Shown: positions 5,871 to 5,986 of the stretch, piece after piece
Position numbering within the stretch: the stretch's first letter is position 1
Layout: each line of letters opens with the position of its first letter
Source of the DNA: CAG-791 sp963629395
GTDB lineage: Bacteria > Bacillota > Clostridia > Lachnospirales > Lachnospiraceae
Length of the DNA: 5,986 nucleotides
Reading direction: 5' to 3'
Assembly: GCA_963629395.1 (NCBI GenBank)
Contig: CAVGIV010000100.1
Span: 1-5,986 of the forward strand
The notes under the pieces: model-generated
The model's database searches: none
Told to the model about the DNA's origin: nothing
The model's input: only the letters and a program-made list of their open reading frames with translations
Program-made: the position numbers and the translations under genes

Positions 5871-5986
5871 CTACTCCTGCGTCCGATGAAGGAATTCCCG
5901 GAGTCCCTGAAACAGCCGCTTTCCGGCGCTTTCCCGGTGGAGCTCTCCGGCCAGGTCCTCGGACTGCATCCGGGGATTGTAGATCC
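5871..5986 (-). CDS. 3' end of an unidentified convergent gene (partial)
   Basis: Read on the minus strand, one frame is open from the window edge to a TAG at 5873-5871. It encodes the last 37 residues of a protein. The text is protein-like (EDLAGELHRESAGKRLFQGL, then REFLHRTQE at the end), charged and amphipathic, probably helical and soluble. Its codons (CTG, GCC, GAG, CGG) fit the operon's usage, and the other two frames read as Pro/Arg/Ser-rich nonsense. The stop is only two bases from the permease 2 stop, so the two transcripts must overlap tail to tail. The family cannot be told from this length. Confidence 0.6.
   Translation of the reverse strand, partial: IYNPRMQSEDLAGELHRESAGKRLFQGLREFLHRTQE

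Overview
The window carries a complete four-gene ABC importer operon of the purine nucleoside/BMP type, preceded by a rearranged stretch that holds a gutted Rpn-family (PD-(D/E)XK) nuclease/transposase gene. Several signs point to a Firmicute of the class Clostridia, most likely Lachnospiraceae. The Shine-Dalgarno sites are strong AGGAGG types, the lipoprotein is Gram-positive in style, intrinsic terminators are hairpins with T-runs, and the Rpn-family protein closely matches the multi-copy kind I know from that family. The operon is moderately GC-rich with many GCC/GGC/ATC codons. The first 800 bases look more AT-rich. The assignment comes from recall, not from a search.

Left part (1-1114). 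On the minus strand, a Rpn-like gene (165-683) keeps its promoter, ribosome site, N-terminus and C-terminus, but appears to have lost in frame the middle that normally holds the nuclease active site. Downstream of it on the same strand, in another frame, is an open tail of about 55 codons (19-186). Its stop codon overlaps the ribosome site of a gene that starts at position 8 and leaves the window. To the right, between the Rpn promoter and the operon, there is no intact gene. This stretch holds a short plus-strand open tail (778-882), two hairpins, and a strong intrinsic terminator (946-991) that isolates the operon from upstream transcription. A good sigma-A promoter (1060-1088) follows.

Right part (1115-5868). 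The operon order is lipid-anchored binding protein (1115-2194), terminator hairpin (2272-2305), fused double ATPase (2368-3891), permease 1 (3888-4949) and permease 2 (4951-5868). The binding protein captures a substrate outside the membrane, the two permeases form the channel, and the double ATPase drives import. This is the YufN-O-P-Q/NupN-O-P-Q (BmpA-NupABC) layout known for nucleoside uptake. The last three genes overlap or nearly touch and are translationally coupled. The internal terminator probably makes the binding protein more abundant than the membrane machinery. The ligand pocket of the binding protein departs from the nucleoside-binding model, so the exact substrate is open.

Right edge. 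Two bases after the last permease, the 3' end of a convergent minus-strand gene (5871-5986) enters the window. Its identity cannot be read from 37 residues. I found no clearly novel system. The most unusual item is the core-deleted but apparently still expressible Rpn-family gene and the gene scraps around it.
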